64,000 nt of DNA from Litoribacter populi (lineage in GTDB: Bacteria > Bacteroidota > Bacteroidia > Cytophagales > Cyclobacteriaceae): NCBI RefSeq assembly GCF_007483685.1, contig NZ_VMKN01000002.1:618510-682509 (forward strand), given 5' to 3'. Positions 49,345 through 59,481 of the stretch are shown one piece after another. Within the stretch, counting starts at the first letter, position 1. Each line of letters starts with the position of its first letter. Position numbers and translations under genes: made by a program. The notes under the pieces are model-generated. The model was not told where the DNA came from. It saw only the letters and a program-made list of their open reading frames with translations, and made no database searches.

Positions 49345-50502
49345 ATGAAGCACATCCTCCCCACCATCGTCATTTCCCAATTCCTTTGTACTTCTCTTTG
49401 GTTTGCCGGCAATGCGGTATTACCCGACTTGATTGCGGTACATGAATTGCCGATTGACTTCCTCGCCAACCTTACTAGCGCGGTCCAGTTTGGCTTCATC
49501 ACTGGAACGATGATTTTTGCCATACTTACAATTGCTGATAGATTTCCTCCCTCAAGGGTTTTCTTCATTAGTGCTTTGATTGCTGCAGGTTTCAATTTTG
49601 CTATAAGCTTGGAAAATCTACAGGATTGGCAATTGCTGCTATTCAGGTTTATGACCGGTTTTTTTCTGGCAGGAATTTATCCAGTGGGGATGAAAATTGC
49701 CGCGGACCATTTTCAGAAAGGATTGGGCAAATCACTGGGTTTTCTTGTCGGGGCACTGGTTTTGGGTACTGCCTTTCCACATTTCCTCAAAAGCATGACA
49801 GCTGGTCTACCCTGGCATTATGTAGTTTATGCGACGACATTTCTCGCTGTTTTGGGAGGTATGTTGATTCTGATTTTCGTCCCAAATGGACCCCATAGGA
49901 TGGTCAGTCAAAAATTTGACCCCTCTGTTTTCTTCAAAGTATTCCATAACGACAAGGTCCGCTCGGCAGCATTTGGCTATTTCGGACACATGTGGGAGCT
50001 TTATGCTTTTTGGGCTTTTGTACCTCTGATGCTAGCCTATTTTAATAGCACCCATGGTGATGTTCGATTAGATGTACCCTTTTATAGCTTTATAATCATT
50101 GCCATTGGTGGGGTATCCTGTGCAATTGGTGGTTTGCTCTCAGTAAGATTTGGAGCAAAAAGAATAGCCACTACCTCTCTTGCTCTTTCCGGTCTTTGTT
50201 GCCTCATCTCTCCCCTCGTACTTGGAATGGGTTCCCCAGCCTTTCTCATCTTTTTTCTACTTTGTTGGGGAATGGTAGTGACTGCCGACTCCCCCCTATT
50301 TTCCACCCTGGTGGCCCAAAACGCTACCCAAGAAACCCGCGGAACTTCGCTGACTATCGTCAACTGCATCGGATTTGCTATAACCATTGTTAGCATTCAA
50401 GGCCTGAATATGCTTTTGCCATTTGTAGGCGAAAAATACCTTTTTACTTTCTTGGCCCTCGGACCTATCTTAGGTGTGGTTAGTCTATGGCGGAAAAATT
50501 GA
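49345..50502 (+). CDS. Major facilitator superfamily transporter
   Basis: 385 aa from the ATG at 49345, with 12 predicted membrane helices beginning PTIVISQFLCTSLWFAGNAV. The RFMTGFFLAGIYPVGMKIAA segment in helices 4-5 is typical of MFS carriers related to CynX/NimT. GGLLSVRFGAKRIATTSLAL lies after helix 8, where the second signature loop belongs. The substrate cannot be told. It is on the same strand as the hydratase before it. Confidence 0.88.
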   Translation: MKHILPTIVISQFLCTSLWFAGNAVLPDLIAVHELPIDFLANLTSAVQFGFITGTMIFAILTIADRFPPSRVFFISALIAAGFNFAISLENLQDWQLLLFRFMTGFFLAGIYPVGMKIAADHFQKGLGKSLGFLVGALVLGTAFPHFLKSMTAGLPWHYVVYATTFLAVLGGMLILIFVPNGPHRMVSQKFDPSVFFKVFHNDKVRSAAFGYFGHMWELYAFWAFVPLMLAYFNSTHGDVRLDVPFYSFIIIAIGGVSCAIGGLLSVRFGAKRIATTSLALSGLCCLISPLVLGMGSPAFLIFFLLCWGMVVTADSPLFSTLVAQNATQETRGTSLTIVNCIGFAITIVSIQGLNMLLPFVGEKYLFTFLALGPILGVVSLWRKN

Positions 50503-50567
50503 AAGGATAGGCTATGATTTTTTCCTGAGACTTTGTATTATTAAGTTGTTTAAGCCACAATCAACCC

Positions 50568-52256
50568 ATGAATTTCCAAAGACTTACCCATACCCTAGTA
50601 TTTCTAATTGCATTTAGCTCAGCATCGGAAATCACCGCTCAAAATATTTCGAAAATAAGCCCCACAAAGGAAAGTAGGATTGACAGTCTATTTGCCCAAT
50701 GGAACAAGTCCGATACCCCTGGTGCAGCTATAGCTTTGGTACACAAGGGGGAGGTGGTCCTAACGAAAGGTTATGGAAATGCCAATTTGGAATATACGAT
50801 ACCCAATACACCATCCACTGTTTTTCACATTGCTTCCATTTCCAAGCAGTTTACAGTTTTTGCAATCATGCTTTTGGAAAAAGATGGGTTGATAAGTTTG
50901 GACGATAATATCCGAAATTACATCCCCGAAGTACCGGATTTTGGCCATACCATTACCTTGCGCCATCTGGCCAACCACACCAGCGGACTGAGGGATCAGT
51001 GGAACTTGCTGACCATGGCGGGGTGGCGGATGGATGATGTCATCACCAAAGAACACGTCATGAAGCTGGTGAGCAAGCAAAAGGAGTTAAATTTTGAACC
51101 AGGAGAAGAGTATGTTTATTGCAACACGGGTTTTACACTTTTGGCCGAGGTAGTTGAAAGGGTGTCTGGGAAAACATTTGCACAGTTTACCAATGAGCGT
51201 ATATTTAAACCACTGGGAATGAAAAGCACCTTGTTTTATGATGATCATGAAAAGATTGTTAAAAACAGAGCTTATTCATATAAACCACACCCTGAAGGCT
51301 ACAAAAAAAGCGTTTTAAGTTATGCCAATGTGGGCGCCACCAGCCTATTTACCACCGTAGAGGACCTCAGTTTATGGGTTCTCAATTTTAAAAACCCAAA
51401 AGTGGGGAACAAAGCCCTAATTGATAAAATGAACACAGAGACCATATTGAATAGCGGAGAAACTTTTGGCGGGGCGCTCGGACAGATGGTAAATCCTCAT
51501 AATGGCCTGGTTCAGATTCACCATGGGGGTGCAGATGCAGGATTTCGTACCTATTTAGGCAGATTTCCTGAGGAGGATTTTGCAGTCATTGTATTCAGCA
51601 ATGATGCCTCATTCGTTTCCCAACGAATGGCATTAAACATCACTGATATATTTTTGGAAGAAACCATAGCAAAGAAAAAAGAGAAAAACCCATCCAAATC
51701 GGATGATGTTGATATGGATACTAAAACCCTGACAAGGTTTGTCGGGGAATATGAACTGGAAAATATGGGCATCTTTACCGTGGGCCAGGACAAAAACGGT
51801 ATTTACGCAAGGCCAGCAGGATTGGGTCGGTCAACATTGAGAGCCCTTTCAGAAACTGAGTTTAAGGTTGAAGGGGAAGATGCTACCATCCGATTCATCG
51901 CAGACGGCAATAATGAGATCAGCCGATTGGAAATCCAGCAACCTAACAAGATCCTGAAAGCCAGCCGAAGGTTAGAATTTGACTCAAAATCAGTCAATCT
52001 GAAGGATTTCACCGGCACCTTCTATAGCGATGAGCTTTCTACTGAATATCAACTGGTGATCGTTGACAACCAACTCGTAGCTAAACACGCCCGAAACAGC
52101 GACATTATACTCAAGCCCATAAAGCAGGATACCTTTGAGGGAGACAAGTTCTTTTATAGGGAAGTTACCTTTTCTAGAAATCCCGCTGGTCAAATAGAAG
52201 GTTACAAAGTCTCTAATGGCAGGGTTAGAAACCTGAAATTCAAAAAGTTGAATTAA
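50568..52256 (+). CDS. Secreted serine hydrolase of the beta-lactamase (class C/EstB-like) family
   Basis: 562 aa. A signal peptide (RLTHTLVFLIAFSSASEITA) is followed by the catalytic domain at about 40-370: S-x-x-K in FHIASISKQFTVFAIMLLEK, Y-x-N in YVYCNTGFTLLAEVVERVSG, and HHGGADAGFRTYLGRFPE in place of the KTG-type motif. A C-terminal beta-rich part of about 170 residues contains two lipocalin-like segments (FVGEYELENMGIFTVGQDKN and FTGTFYSDELSTEYQLVIVD). Such proteins act as peptidases or esterases in the periplasm; substrate unknown. Confidence 0.9.
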   Translation: MNFQRLTHTLVFLIAFSSASEITAQNISKISPTKESRIDSLFAQWNKSDTPGAAIALVHKGEVVLTKGYGNANLEYTIPNTPSTVFHIASISKQFTVFAIMLLEKDGLISLDDNIRNYIPEVPDFGHTITLRHLANHTSGLRDQWNLLTMAGWRMDDVITKEHVMKLVSKQKELNFEPGEEYVYCNTGFTLLAEVVERVSGKTFAQFTNERIFKPLGMKSTLFYDDHEKIVKNRAYSYKPHPEGYKKSVLSYANVGATSLFTTVEDLSLWVLNFKNPKVGNKALIDKMNTETILNSGETFGGALGQMVNPHNGLVQIHHGGADAGFRTYLGRFPEEDFAVIVFSNDASFVSQRMALNITDIFLEETIAKKKEKNPSKSDDVDMDTKTLTRFVGEYELENMGIFTVGQDKNGIYARPAGLGRSTLRALSETEFKVEGEDATIRFIADGNNEISRLEIQQPNKILKASRRLEFDSKSVNLKDFTGTFYSDELSTEYQLVIVDNQLVAKHARNSDIILKPIKQDTFEGDKFFYREVTFSRNPAGQIEGYKVSNGRVRNLKFKKLN

Positions 52257-52267
52257 ATTTCACGCTT

Positions 52268-52885
52268 CTATTTTATACCCCTCATCACTGAAACCAATCC
52301 CGCTAAATTCCTTACACCCAATTTCTTAAATATGTTCCTTCGGTGGGTTTTGATGGTTAAGGGGCTGGTACAGAGTTTTTCTGCTATCTCTGAGGTGAGG
52401 TATTCGTTGAGGATAAGATCGAGAATCTGCATTTCCCTTTTAGTGAGCCTATATTTTTCAACCAAAATTATTTCTAAGTCATCCATATTGTCATTATCCA
52501 TCATGTAATAGGTATCCCCATCCAAAATGGAAATGATCGCTTCCTTCAAATCAGTAAATACTGCATCCTTGGATATAAAGCCCTTCGCGCCTAACTGTTG
52601 ACATAATTTGATGGTACGGGCATCGGTATCCATGCTGATGACGAGTTTTTTCAAATCCGGATATTCCCGGTCTAAATAGGATAAAAGTTTGGCCCCGCCA
52701 ATATCAGGCATGTGAAAATCCATGATCAGTAAATCCGGTAATTCCCCTGTTTCCAGGTATTGCTTCAGCTCAGTGCCTCCTTTCATTTTTGACACTATAG
52801 ACAACTCCAAACTGTTTTCTATCAATTGGGCAATACCCAATAGAAAAAGCTCGTGATCGTCCACAATGGCAATAGTAGGATTCAT
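52268..52885 (-). CDS. NarL/FixJ-family response regulator (no kinase nearby)
   Basis: 205 aa. Receiver with AIVDDHELFLLGIAQLIENS, phospho-acceptor Asp in LLIMDFHMPDIGGAKLL and Lys in GFISKDAVFTDL. LuxR-type DNA-binding domain: LTKREMQILDLILNEYLTSE, LCTSPLTIKTHRRNIFKKL. No histidine kinase gene is adjacent, so it is an orphan within this window. It converges with the serine hydrolase gene (11 bp apart). Confidence 0.92.
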   Translation of the reverse strand: MNPTIAIVDDHELFLLGIAQLIENSLELSIVSKMKGGTELKQYLETGELPDLLIMDFHMPDIGGAKLLSYLDREYPDLKKLVISMDTDARTIKLCQQLGAKGFISKDAVFTDLKEAIISILDGDTYYMMDNDNMDDLEIILVEKYRLTKREMQILDLILNEYLTSEIAEKLCTSPLTIKTHRRNIFKKLGVRNLAGLVSVMRGIK

Positions 52886-52968
52886 TTTGAAAAAATAAAA
52901 CGGTGCAATAAAAATCTGATCATTTGCAAATCTACCATATTAGCAGTGATAAATCCTTGCTCCAAAGC

Positions 52969-53001
52969 AAAAAAGAACAGCCTTACCAGCTGTTCTTTTT
53001 A
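52969..53001 (-). terminator. Terminator of the TonB-linked barrel gene
   Basis: AAAAGAACAGC and GCTGTTCTTTT form an 11-bp stem with a 7-nt loop, followed by T on the minus strand. It lies 8 bp past the stop of the gene at 53009-55444. Confidence 0.85.
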
Positions 53002-53008
53002 TTATAAA

Positions 53009-55444
53009 TTATTCACCCAATCTATCTCTCTCTTCCTTACTTCCACTTCGGTTTGAAACCCTGAAACTTTCCCCTTGGGCAAACTTATATCTCAAGGTCA
53101 AGCGTACACTTTGGTTGCTTCTATATTGTTGGAATTGGGTATCCATCTGGTCAAATTGTACATCCGCTCGGATGATTTGAGTCCTAAATATATCGGAACC
53201 ATTCAGGGTGATGCTCATTTTGTCCTTCATGACTGACTTGGAAATTCCGGCATCCACCCATCCAAAAGCCGATAGACGTGCCTGCCCATATAGCTGTGGT
53301 CCAAGATACATCCCTACCAACTCTAGCTTGAATCCTTTTGGCAACATGATATTGTGCTGGGTACGGCCCATGTAAGAAACCTGCGACACATCCAGTAACG
53401 CATCTCCGATCATGGAAGTCCAAGCATTGTGACTCACCTGAACCATGTTACTGGTATTCCACCAAGAAGTGATGTCAATAGGTATGATTCCTCTGAAATT
53501 GAAATTTCTGGATTTGTCAAAGTTTGCCGTATAGGTCGTAGTGGTTCTACTGGCCTCATCCTGCATAAAGATCTGCTGAAATACATCGTGTGTTTCTGAA
53601 TATGAAACTGACACCTGATAAGCCCTTTTGATCACATGGTTCATCTCAAAATTATTGGAAAACTGCGGTCTCAAATGCGGATTGCCTTGCTCTGTAGTCA
53701 GTGGATCAATGTAGAAAACAAACGGGTTGAGCAAACGGTAATTTGGTCTGGTAATCCTTCTGTTGACATTGTAGTTGATTTGATAATCATCACTCACCTT
53801 ATGCTGAACAAACAAGCTTGGAAAAAGGCTGAAATATCTCTGCGTGTTGATCTGTCCCATGGTAAGGGAATTGCCTTCAATATCAGAATATTCTCCTCTC
53901 AAACCTGCTTGATAATTAAGCTTTGGAGAAATACCTCCTTTATAAGATGCATATCCGGCAAGCACTTGCTCCCTGTAGACAAACTGATTACTGTTAGGGT
54001 CCGGCATGAAAGGTTCCTCTTCCACGCTCCTATTCAATCGTAGATCATTGTCAGATCTTACCCAGCTGCCTTTAAGACCAGTTTCAAACATGTTACCTTT
54101 TTCGCCGATAGGCTTAATAAAATCGACCTTTGCCGTGAAAATATGGTACTCCATGTCATTTAAGGTTTGGATCCGGTCACGGTTAAAGTTACTCTCATCT
54201 TCCCCAGTCCAATACCTGTTGTATAGAATCCCGTCACTGGAAGAATTCATCTTGGTATAATCAATATCGGAGGTCAACTTTGTTCCCAAAGTATCCAACT
54301 GCCCAACGTAATGGAAATTGGCAAACAACCGCTGGTTATCGGAAACGTTGTCATTATTAGACCCAATAAAACTCATCGGAGCGCCAGGGTTAATAATCTC
54401 GGTTAGGGACTCACTGGTTTCCCCACCTCTATTATCCGAGGCTTGCAAGTTTACGCCTACGCTGTGGTTTTTGTTAATTTCATAATCAGCCCCACCATTG
54501 AAGAAGAAATTCTTCCTTTTCATGGTCATGTCTGTATCCTGAAAGAAATTGGAGACCCCCTCTTCCAATGGGAAGTTTCTGTTAATTTCCAGTTCGTTCA
54601 ATATATTGTACTCACTATAATTGAAGCTGGTATTGGTGGTCCATTTGCCCTTTTTCACATTGATAGTTGCACCCCCAAATGGAGCATACATCCCATTATA
54701 CTGGTTTCCAGCCTGAACGTTCCCAAACACGCCATCAAGGTTGTTTTTCTTAAGCTTGATATTGATCACCCCAGCTGCTCCTTCCGCATCGAAACGGGAA
54801 GAGGGGTTATTAATGACCTCTATACTCTTGATATTTTCTGCCGGCATAGCTCTTAAAAAATTAGCTAAGTCCTGTGCCGACATATAAGTCTGACGGTCAT
54901 TGATCATCACGGTCACCCCAGGGCGGCCATTCAGATTGATGTTGCCATCTTGATCTACAAATACACCTGGAGATCTTCCTACTACATCCAGGGCGGTATT
55001 TCCTTCGGCCATCACAGTCCCCTCAATGTTAATGGTGGTTTTATCCGCTTCAATGGTAACTTCAGGACGTGCTGCCCTTACCTCTACTTCGCCAAGAGCG
55101 GACATTTCCTCTTCAATTTCTATGGTACCGAAATCAATCTTATCTCCCCCGTTGATTTCAAAAGGCTCTGTATGGAAGGTCTCAAACCCAATGGATGAAA
55201 TCTTCAAGACAAATTTACCGGACTGGGAGGTAGAAATGGAAAAACGGCCATCCTCATCGGAAACTGCTCCGGTTACAAGTTTTTCTGAGGAAGCTTCTAA
55301 AAGTGCAACATTAGCAAAAGGCAGCACTTCACCTTGGGAGTCTTTAACCTGGCCGGTTAGCTGGCTGTTTTCTTTGGCCACTGCGTGGCTGGAGCCTAAA
55401 AGGAATAAGAAAACAAAGGCAAAAATCTGGTAAGAAAGTTTCAT
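53009..55444 (-). CDS. TonB-dependent-receptor-like outer membrane beta-barrel protein
   Basis: 811 aa from the ATG at 55444, which opens a signal peptide (KLSYQIFAFVFLFLLGSSHA). A carboxypeptidase-regulatory-like domain covers about 28-110 (LTGQVKDSQGEVLPFANVAL). The plug follows, with VEVRAARPEVTIEADKTTIN, ALDVVGRSPGVFVDQDGNIN, LNGRPGVTVMINDRQTYMSA and IEVINNPSSRFDAEGAAGVI. The barrel is of the outer-membrane-barrel type 3 seen in Bacteroidota, ending in LTLRYKFAQGESFRVSNRSG. No SusD partner is nearby, so the ligand is unknown. Confidence 0.9.
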   Translation of the reverse strand: MKLSYQIFAFVFLFLLGSSHAVAKENSQLTGQVKDSQGEVLPFANVALLEASSEKLVTGAVSDEDGRFSISTSQSGKFVLKISSIGFETFHTEPFEINGGDKIDFGTIEIEEEMSALGEVEVRAARPEVTIEADKTTINIEGTVMAEGNTALDVVGRSPGVFVDQDGNINLNGRPGVTVMINDRQTYMSAQDLANFLRAMPAENIKSIEVINNPSSRFDAEGAAGVINIKLKKNNLDGVFGNVQAGNQYNGMYAPFGGATINVKKGKWTTNTSFNYSEYNILNELEINRNFPLEEGVSNFFQDTDMTMKRKNFFFNGGADYEINKNHSVGVNLQASDNRGGETSESLTEIINPGAPMSFIGSNNDNVSDNQRLFANFHYVGQLDTLGTKLTSDIDYTKMNSSSDGILYNRYWTGEDESNFNRDRIQTLNDMEYHIFTAKVDFIKPIGEKGNMFETGLKGSWVRSDNDLRLNRSVEEEPFMPDPNSNQFVYREQVLAGYASYKGGISPKLNYQAGLRGEYSDIEGNSLTMGQINTQRYFSLFPSLFVQHKVSDDYQINYNVNRRITRPNYRLLNPFVFYIDPLTTEQGNPHLRPQFSNNFEMNHVIKRAYQVSVSYSETHDVFQQIFMQDEASRTTTTYTANFDKSRNFNFRGIIPIDITSWWNTSNMVQVSHNAWTSMIGDALLDVSQVSYMGRTQHNIMLPKGFKLELVGMYLGPQLYGQARLSAFGWVDAGISKSVMKDKMSITLNGSDIFRTQIIRADVQFDQMDTQFQQYRSNQSVRLTLRYKFAQGESFRVSNRSGSKEERDRLGE

Positions 55445-55632
55445 ATTTAAATAAGTTGTTACAAATGCTCGTACCACTCTATAGGAAAAAGAGGTGCCAA
55501 GTGTCAAAAAACGTCTTAAAACCATCTTAAGGCCGATTTTTAATATTCCTCAGACTTTTTACTGTACTGTTACCGAACACTTTTGTTGTTCGGTGGACGT
55601 ACAACTTTTAAAACGAGGGGGCAAAGGTAAAC

Positions 55633-55667
55633 AAAAAAATCCCCTGACACTTACGCATCAGGGGATC
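55633..55667 (-). terminator. Terminator of the superoxide dismutase gene
   Basis: ATCCCCTGA and TCAGGGGAT form a 9-bp stem with a 10-nt loop, followed by seven T on the minus strand, about 20 bp past the sod stop. Confidence 0.85.
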
Positions 55668-55688
55668 TAATTACAGTTTACCTTTGGC

Positions 55689-56297
55689 TTATTTGGCCGC
55701 TTGATATTTATTGTTTACCTCTTCCCAGTTTACTACATTCCAGAAAGCACTGATATAATCAGGACGCTTGTTTTGGTAGTTGAGGTAATAGGCATGCTCC
55801 CATACGTCAAGCCCCAGAACTGGAGTGCCGTTATCGTCAGCTACATCCATCAATGGGTTGTCTTGGTTTGGCGTTGAGGTTACTTTCAGACTTCCTGAGC
55901 CATCTACAATCAACCATGCCCATCCGGAACCGAATCTGGTTGCGGCAGCTTTTTCAAACTCTTCTTTAAATTCATTGAATGAACCGAAGCTATTGTTGAT
56001 AGCCTCAGCCAATTCGCCAGAAGGCTCACCTCCACCGTTTGGAGACATTATTTTCCAGAATAGAGAGTGGTTATAGTGACCTCCACCGTTGTTTCTTACG
56101 GCAGTAGGTGCAGATGAAATGTTTTTCATCAAATCTTCCAAGCTTTTGCCCTCAAGGTCAGAGCCCTGTACGGCCTCGTTAAGTTTGGTAACATAAGCAT
56201 TGTGGTGTTTTCCGTGGTGGATTTCCATTGTCTTGGCATCGATATGCGGTTCCAAAGCATTGAAATCATACGGAAGGTTGGGAAGTTCAAAAGCCAT
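55689..56297 (-). CDS. Superoxide dismutase, Fe/Mn type
   Basis: 202 aa. It converts superoxide to oxygen and peroxide. Metal ligands are found in [20 protein letters not shown] (His 27), [19 protein letters not shown] (second His), and [20 protein letters not shown] (Asp and His). No signal peptide, so cytoplasmic. The motif YNHSLFW and a C-terminal [14 protein letters not shown] are usual. Sequence alone does not decide between iron and manganese. Confidence 0.96.
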   Translation of the reverse strand: MAFELPNLPYDFNALEPHIDAKTMEIHHGKHHNAYVTKLNEAVQGSDLEGKSLEDLMKNISSAPTAVRNNGGGHYNHSLFWKIMSPNGGGEPSGELAEAINNSFGSFNEFKEEFEKAAATRFGSGWAWLIVDGSGSLKVTSTPNQDNPLMDVADDNGTPVLGLDVWEHAYYLNYQNKRPDYISAFWNVVNWEEVNNKYQAAK

Positions 56298-56400
56298 ATT
56301 TGTTAAAATTTAGGGTTAAACATTAAAATTCTATTTCTTAAAAGCTATAGTTGTTAAACCACGTTAAAGAATAAATGGTTCTTTAATTTTTTACCAATGT

Positions 56401-56844
56401 CTATTTTCTAAGTTCCTTAAAGAAATCCAAAATCAGCCGATTACTCTGGTCAGCCATAAACCCCTTGCTGACCTTTGTTTTGGGGTGCAACAAGGCTGTT
56501 TCTATTCTTGAAAATCCCCTTGCAGGATCTTCGGCAGCAAAATATATTTCACCCAACTGAGCCCAATACATCGCCCCGGCACACATCACACAAGGCTCCA
56601 AAGTAACGTAAATTTTGCATTCTTTCAGGTATTTTGAACCTAAATAATTGGAAGCTGCGGTAATCGCCAGAATTTCGGCGTGGGCAGTCACATCGGTCAA
56701 CTTTTCTGTTTGGTTGTAAGCTCGGGCTATGATCCTGTTGTTACATACCACTACTGCACCTACTGGGATTTCACCTTCCTCAAAGGCTATCTTGGCCTGT
56801 TTGAAGGCCTCATTCATAAAATACTCATGCGAGTAAAGTTCCAT
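56401..56844 (-). CDS. tadA: tRNA-specific adenosine deaminase-type protein
   Basis: 147 aa zinc deaminase of the cytidine-deaminase-like fold. Zinc and catalytic motif: VTAHAEILAITAASNYLG (His-x-Glu), then VTLEPCVMCAGAMYWAQLGE (Pro-Cys-x2-Cys). The N-terminal helix (EYFMNEAFKQAKIAFEEGEI), PVGAVVVCNNRIIARAYNQ and the FAAEDPARGFS region match TadA, which makes inosine at the wobble position of tRNA-Arg. A general nucleoside or guanine deaminase is the main alternative. Confidence 0.85.
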   Translation of the reverse strand: MELYSHEYFMNEAFKQAKIAFEEGEIPVGAVVVCNNRIIARAYNQTEKLTDVTAHAEILAITAASNYLGSKYLKECKIYVTLEPCVMCAGAMYWAQLGEIYFAAEDPARGFSRIETALLHPKTKVSKGFMADQSNRLILDFFKELRK

Positions 56845-56965
56845 AAAAGTTATTTAAACCATGAATTTAAGCCTTTCATACCTATTGCGCAAAAATTGGC
56901 ACAGAAATCAAGTAGATAAACTTTGAATGGTTTTCCTAGTTAATCTCAGGCAAGCGCTATTATTT

Positions 56966-57985
56966 ATGACCCTACCAGAAAATCTCATTTACACCGACCA
57001 GGAAGCTTCCGGGATTCTCCGCAAAAAAGCGGGAAAAAATTTCACATACATCACTTCCTCAGGCAAAAAGGTCACAGCAAAAAGTACCCTCAAAAGAATA
57101 GAAAGTCTGGTGATTCCCCCTATCTGGGAAAATGTGTGGATCGCACGTTCACCTAAAGGCCATATTCAGGCCGTAGGGTATGATCAAAAAGGGCGCAAGC
57201 AGTACCTCTACCATCCTCAATGGGTAATGCACCGCCAAAATTCCAAATATGAAAGGTTGAGGCATTTCGGAGAAGCCCTGCCATCCATCCGTCGCCGTAT
57301 TGCCCGTGACGTAAAGCTCCCGGGGTGGCCAAAAGAGAAAGTACTGGCGATTATGATTATGATTCTGGATGAAGCATATATACGTATAGGCAACCTATCC
57401 TACGTCAGGCAAAATGGGACTTATGGCTTGAGTACCTTGAGGAGAAAGCATGTGAGTTTTGAGGAAGGAGGCGTTTGCTTTGAATTCAAAGCCAAAAGCG
57501 GAAAGTATAGGAAAGTGATGCTGGAGGATGAGAGCTTGGTCAACCTAATCAAAGAATGCAATGATATGCCCGGATACGAGCTGTTCCGCTTTTTCGATGA
57601 AGAAAAAAAATATTACTGCAACCTTATGAGCGACGATGTAAATGAATACCTCCGTGAAATCTCAGGGGAGGATTTTTCTGCCAAAAACTTCCGCACCTGG
57701 GCTGGATCAGTACTTACGGTCAAACTCAAGCCCGAGGCCGAAAAAGAAATCGAGGAAAATCCACGTAAAAAGCTTGACACCACCCTTGTCAACATGGTGG
57801 CTGAAAAATTGGGCAATACAGTCAGCATTTGCAGGGAATATTATATCCATCCAAAAGTGCTGGAATGTGCCACTCAGAAAAAAATTGAAGAGGAATACAC
57901 TGATGCACTTATAAAATTTAAAAAGCTCAAAAGGTCTTTGGACAAGGATGAGATATTGACTTTACATCTCTTGTCCCAATGCTAA
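56966..57985 (+). CDS. DNA topoisomerase IB (poxvirus-like)
   Basis: 339 aa from the ATG at 56966; an in-frame ATG at 56927 would add 13 residues. N-terminal domain: LVIPPIWENVWIARSPKGHI and AVGYDQKGRKQYLYHPQW. Catalytic domain: ILDEAYIRIGNLSYVRQNGT with catalytic Arg, LRRKHV, FEFKAKSGKYRKVML with Lys, and NFRTWAGSVL. The active Tyr is in SICREYYIHPKVLE. It relaxes supercoils through a 3'-phosphotyrosine link. This type occurs in scattered bacteria, often beside stress genes. Confidence 0.94.
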   Translation: MTLPENLIYTDQEASGILRKKAGKNFTYITSSGKKVTAKSTLKRIESLVIPPIWENVWIARSPKGHIQAVGYDQKGRKQYLYHPQWVMHRQNSKYERLRHFGEALPSIRRRIARDVKLPGWPKEKVLAIMIMILDEAYIRIGNLSYVRQNGTYGLSTLRRKHVSFEEGGVCFEFKAKSGKYRKVMLEDESLVNLIKECNDMPGYELFRFFDEEKKYYCNLMSDDVNEYLREISGEDFSAKNFRTWAGSVLTVKLKPEAEKEIEENPRKKLDTTLVNMVAEKLGNTVSICREYYIHPKVLECATQKKIEEEYTDALIKFKKLKRSLDKDEILTLHLLSQC

Positions 57986-57987
57986 AG

Positions 57988-58018
57988 AAAAAAGGCCGGG
58001 AAAATTTCCTGGCCTTCA
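57988..58018. terminator. Terminator between convergent topoisomerase and PiT-like genes
   Basis: AAGGCCGGGAAA and TTTCCTGGCCTT form a stem with one G-T pair, with A-rich DNA on the left and T-rich on the right; it can serve both strands. Confidence 0.75.
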
Positions 58019-58024
58019 TTCCTA

Positions 58025-59161
58025 TTATCTACCTAATATTAGGTCAAATATCTCTTTTCTGACTCCCTCATTAATGATTAGGGCAAGTATAAGGGATACC
58101 AAAAGCCCTATAAATGCCTTGAACACATCTCTAGAAGCCAATCTCCAAGCTCTTACCAACCTTGCCTTTCGCTTTTTAAGCTTCTTGGACTTAGCCAATG
58201 CGATGGAAAGTTCTCTACCTCCTAGTAATCCTATAAATACCCATGTGGTACTCATCGGCATATTACTGTACATCTTAAAATAGAACAGGATGATAGCGTA
58301 TACGAAATCCACAATTGTGGCGGCACGCACATCGGTTACCTTCGTTTTCTCATTGACAATCTTCTGTATCCTATCCCCTTTAAGGTAAAACAAGAATCCG
58401 AGACCAAAGAAAACTATGCCTGCATAGGCAATAAATTCCCAAACGTTAAGCTGTCTTGGGAGGAAAACGGCAATATTAGCAGCGTCCTGCATGATCCATA
58501 CGGCCCATAGTGTACCGGAAGTAAACCACTGGAGAATATACCAATAGGGTTTTGGCTTGCCTTTAAGGTAGTTTGTTACAAACTTTTCCAAAACATACCA
58601 CACCACTATGGCAATCCCAAAGGCCAATAAATATCCTATAAAGCTTTTTTGAACTACACCTGCAATAGTGCCTGCCTTATAGGTGAACACATTAAGGAGT
58701 AGAAACGTCGTGGAAACTGGCATCCTTAGCCTGGTCATTACCAATAGTACAATCGGAGCTGCCAGTTGGAGAAACACGAAGTTTTCCGGGGCCCTATCCA
58801 ATCCTGGCACTTGAAGGCGCTCGTAACTCACATCACCGTTCAGTGTATACCAGCTAAAACCCACAGTACCTACGAATATCAAACCCATAAACAACCACAA
58901 CCAATACCACTTCCTTTCCTGATTGGAGGCGATAAAGGTACCTATGGTTTGAATACTGTCATTGGCAATGGCCGAATAGGCTGCCAAGAAGAAGCCAAAC
59001 CACATGGCCGCATACGTATATGGAGTTAATATCCCGGCAATGGAAATGAGGATACAGATTACTAAAAGGAAAGATTTTTCTTTTTTGGTGAAATCAAAAA
59101 GTGAATAGGCTGCTTTTGATAAAGCGTCCTGATTAATATTTTGATCTTTTAATTTAGCCAT
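58025..59161 (-). CDS. PiT-family phosphate permease-like membrane protein, divergent
   Basis: 378 aa with about ten membrane segments. Two inverted signature repeats of the PiT (SLC20) family can be seen: AYSAIANDSIQTIGTFIASN near residue 60-80 together with RLRMPVSTTFLLLNVF, and MYSNMPMSTTWVFIGLLGGR near residue 315. The A-N-D and P-x-S-T-T residues are the substrate-binding ones. Other parts are unlike E. coli PitA. The gene lies near, and divergent from, a Na+/phosphate cotransporter-type gene, which supports a phosphate role. Confidence 0.75.
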   Translation of the reverse strand: MAKLKDQNINQDALSKAAYSLFDFTKKEKSFLLVICILISIAGILTPYTYAAMWFGFFLAAYSAIANDSIQTIGTFIASNQERKWYWLWLFMGLIFVGTVGFSWYTLNGDVSYERLQVPGLDRAPENFVFLQLAAPIVLLVMTRLRMPVSTTFLLLNVFTYKAGTIAGVVQKSFIGYLLAFGIAIVVWYVLEKFVTNYLKGKPKPYWYILQWFTSGTLWAVWIMQDAANIAVFLPRQLNVWEFIAYAGIVFFGLGFLFYLKGDRIQKIVNEKTKVTDVRAATIVDFVYAIILFYFKMYSNMPMSTTWVFIGLLGGRELSIALAKSKKLKKRKARLVRAWRLASRDVFKAFIGLLVSLILALIINEGVRKEIFDLILGR

Positions 59162-59481
59162 AATGGTTTAAAAGGCGTTTGATAATCTGCCAGCAAAGTT
59201 AAAGAAGTTTAACCGGCATATATGTTAAGGAATTGTTAAGTAACCCCTTCTCCATATTATTAAAATGCAAATCACGGCACTTAGGCACCAAAGGTAGGTA
59301 ATACGGAATATTTTTCAAATCTTTTTAACCTTTGAGAAATTTCATTTCGATTCTTTAAGCAATTTCCTATTGCTAGTAGAATTAATATTAACAAAAGCTT
59401 CATATTAATCCTTCAAGAAAGTAATCTTTCTACCTTTATTTTGTACCTAGAAATTCCCTATCCAGACGCCAAGTTATTTAG
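59162..59481. other. Intergenic region between divergent phosphate-transport genes
   Basis: 320 bp, AT-rich, shared upstream region of the two genes. No clear promoter pair, operator or RNA fold was found by eye; it should hold both promoters. Confidence 0.5.
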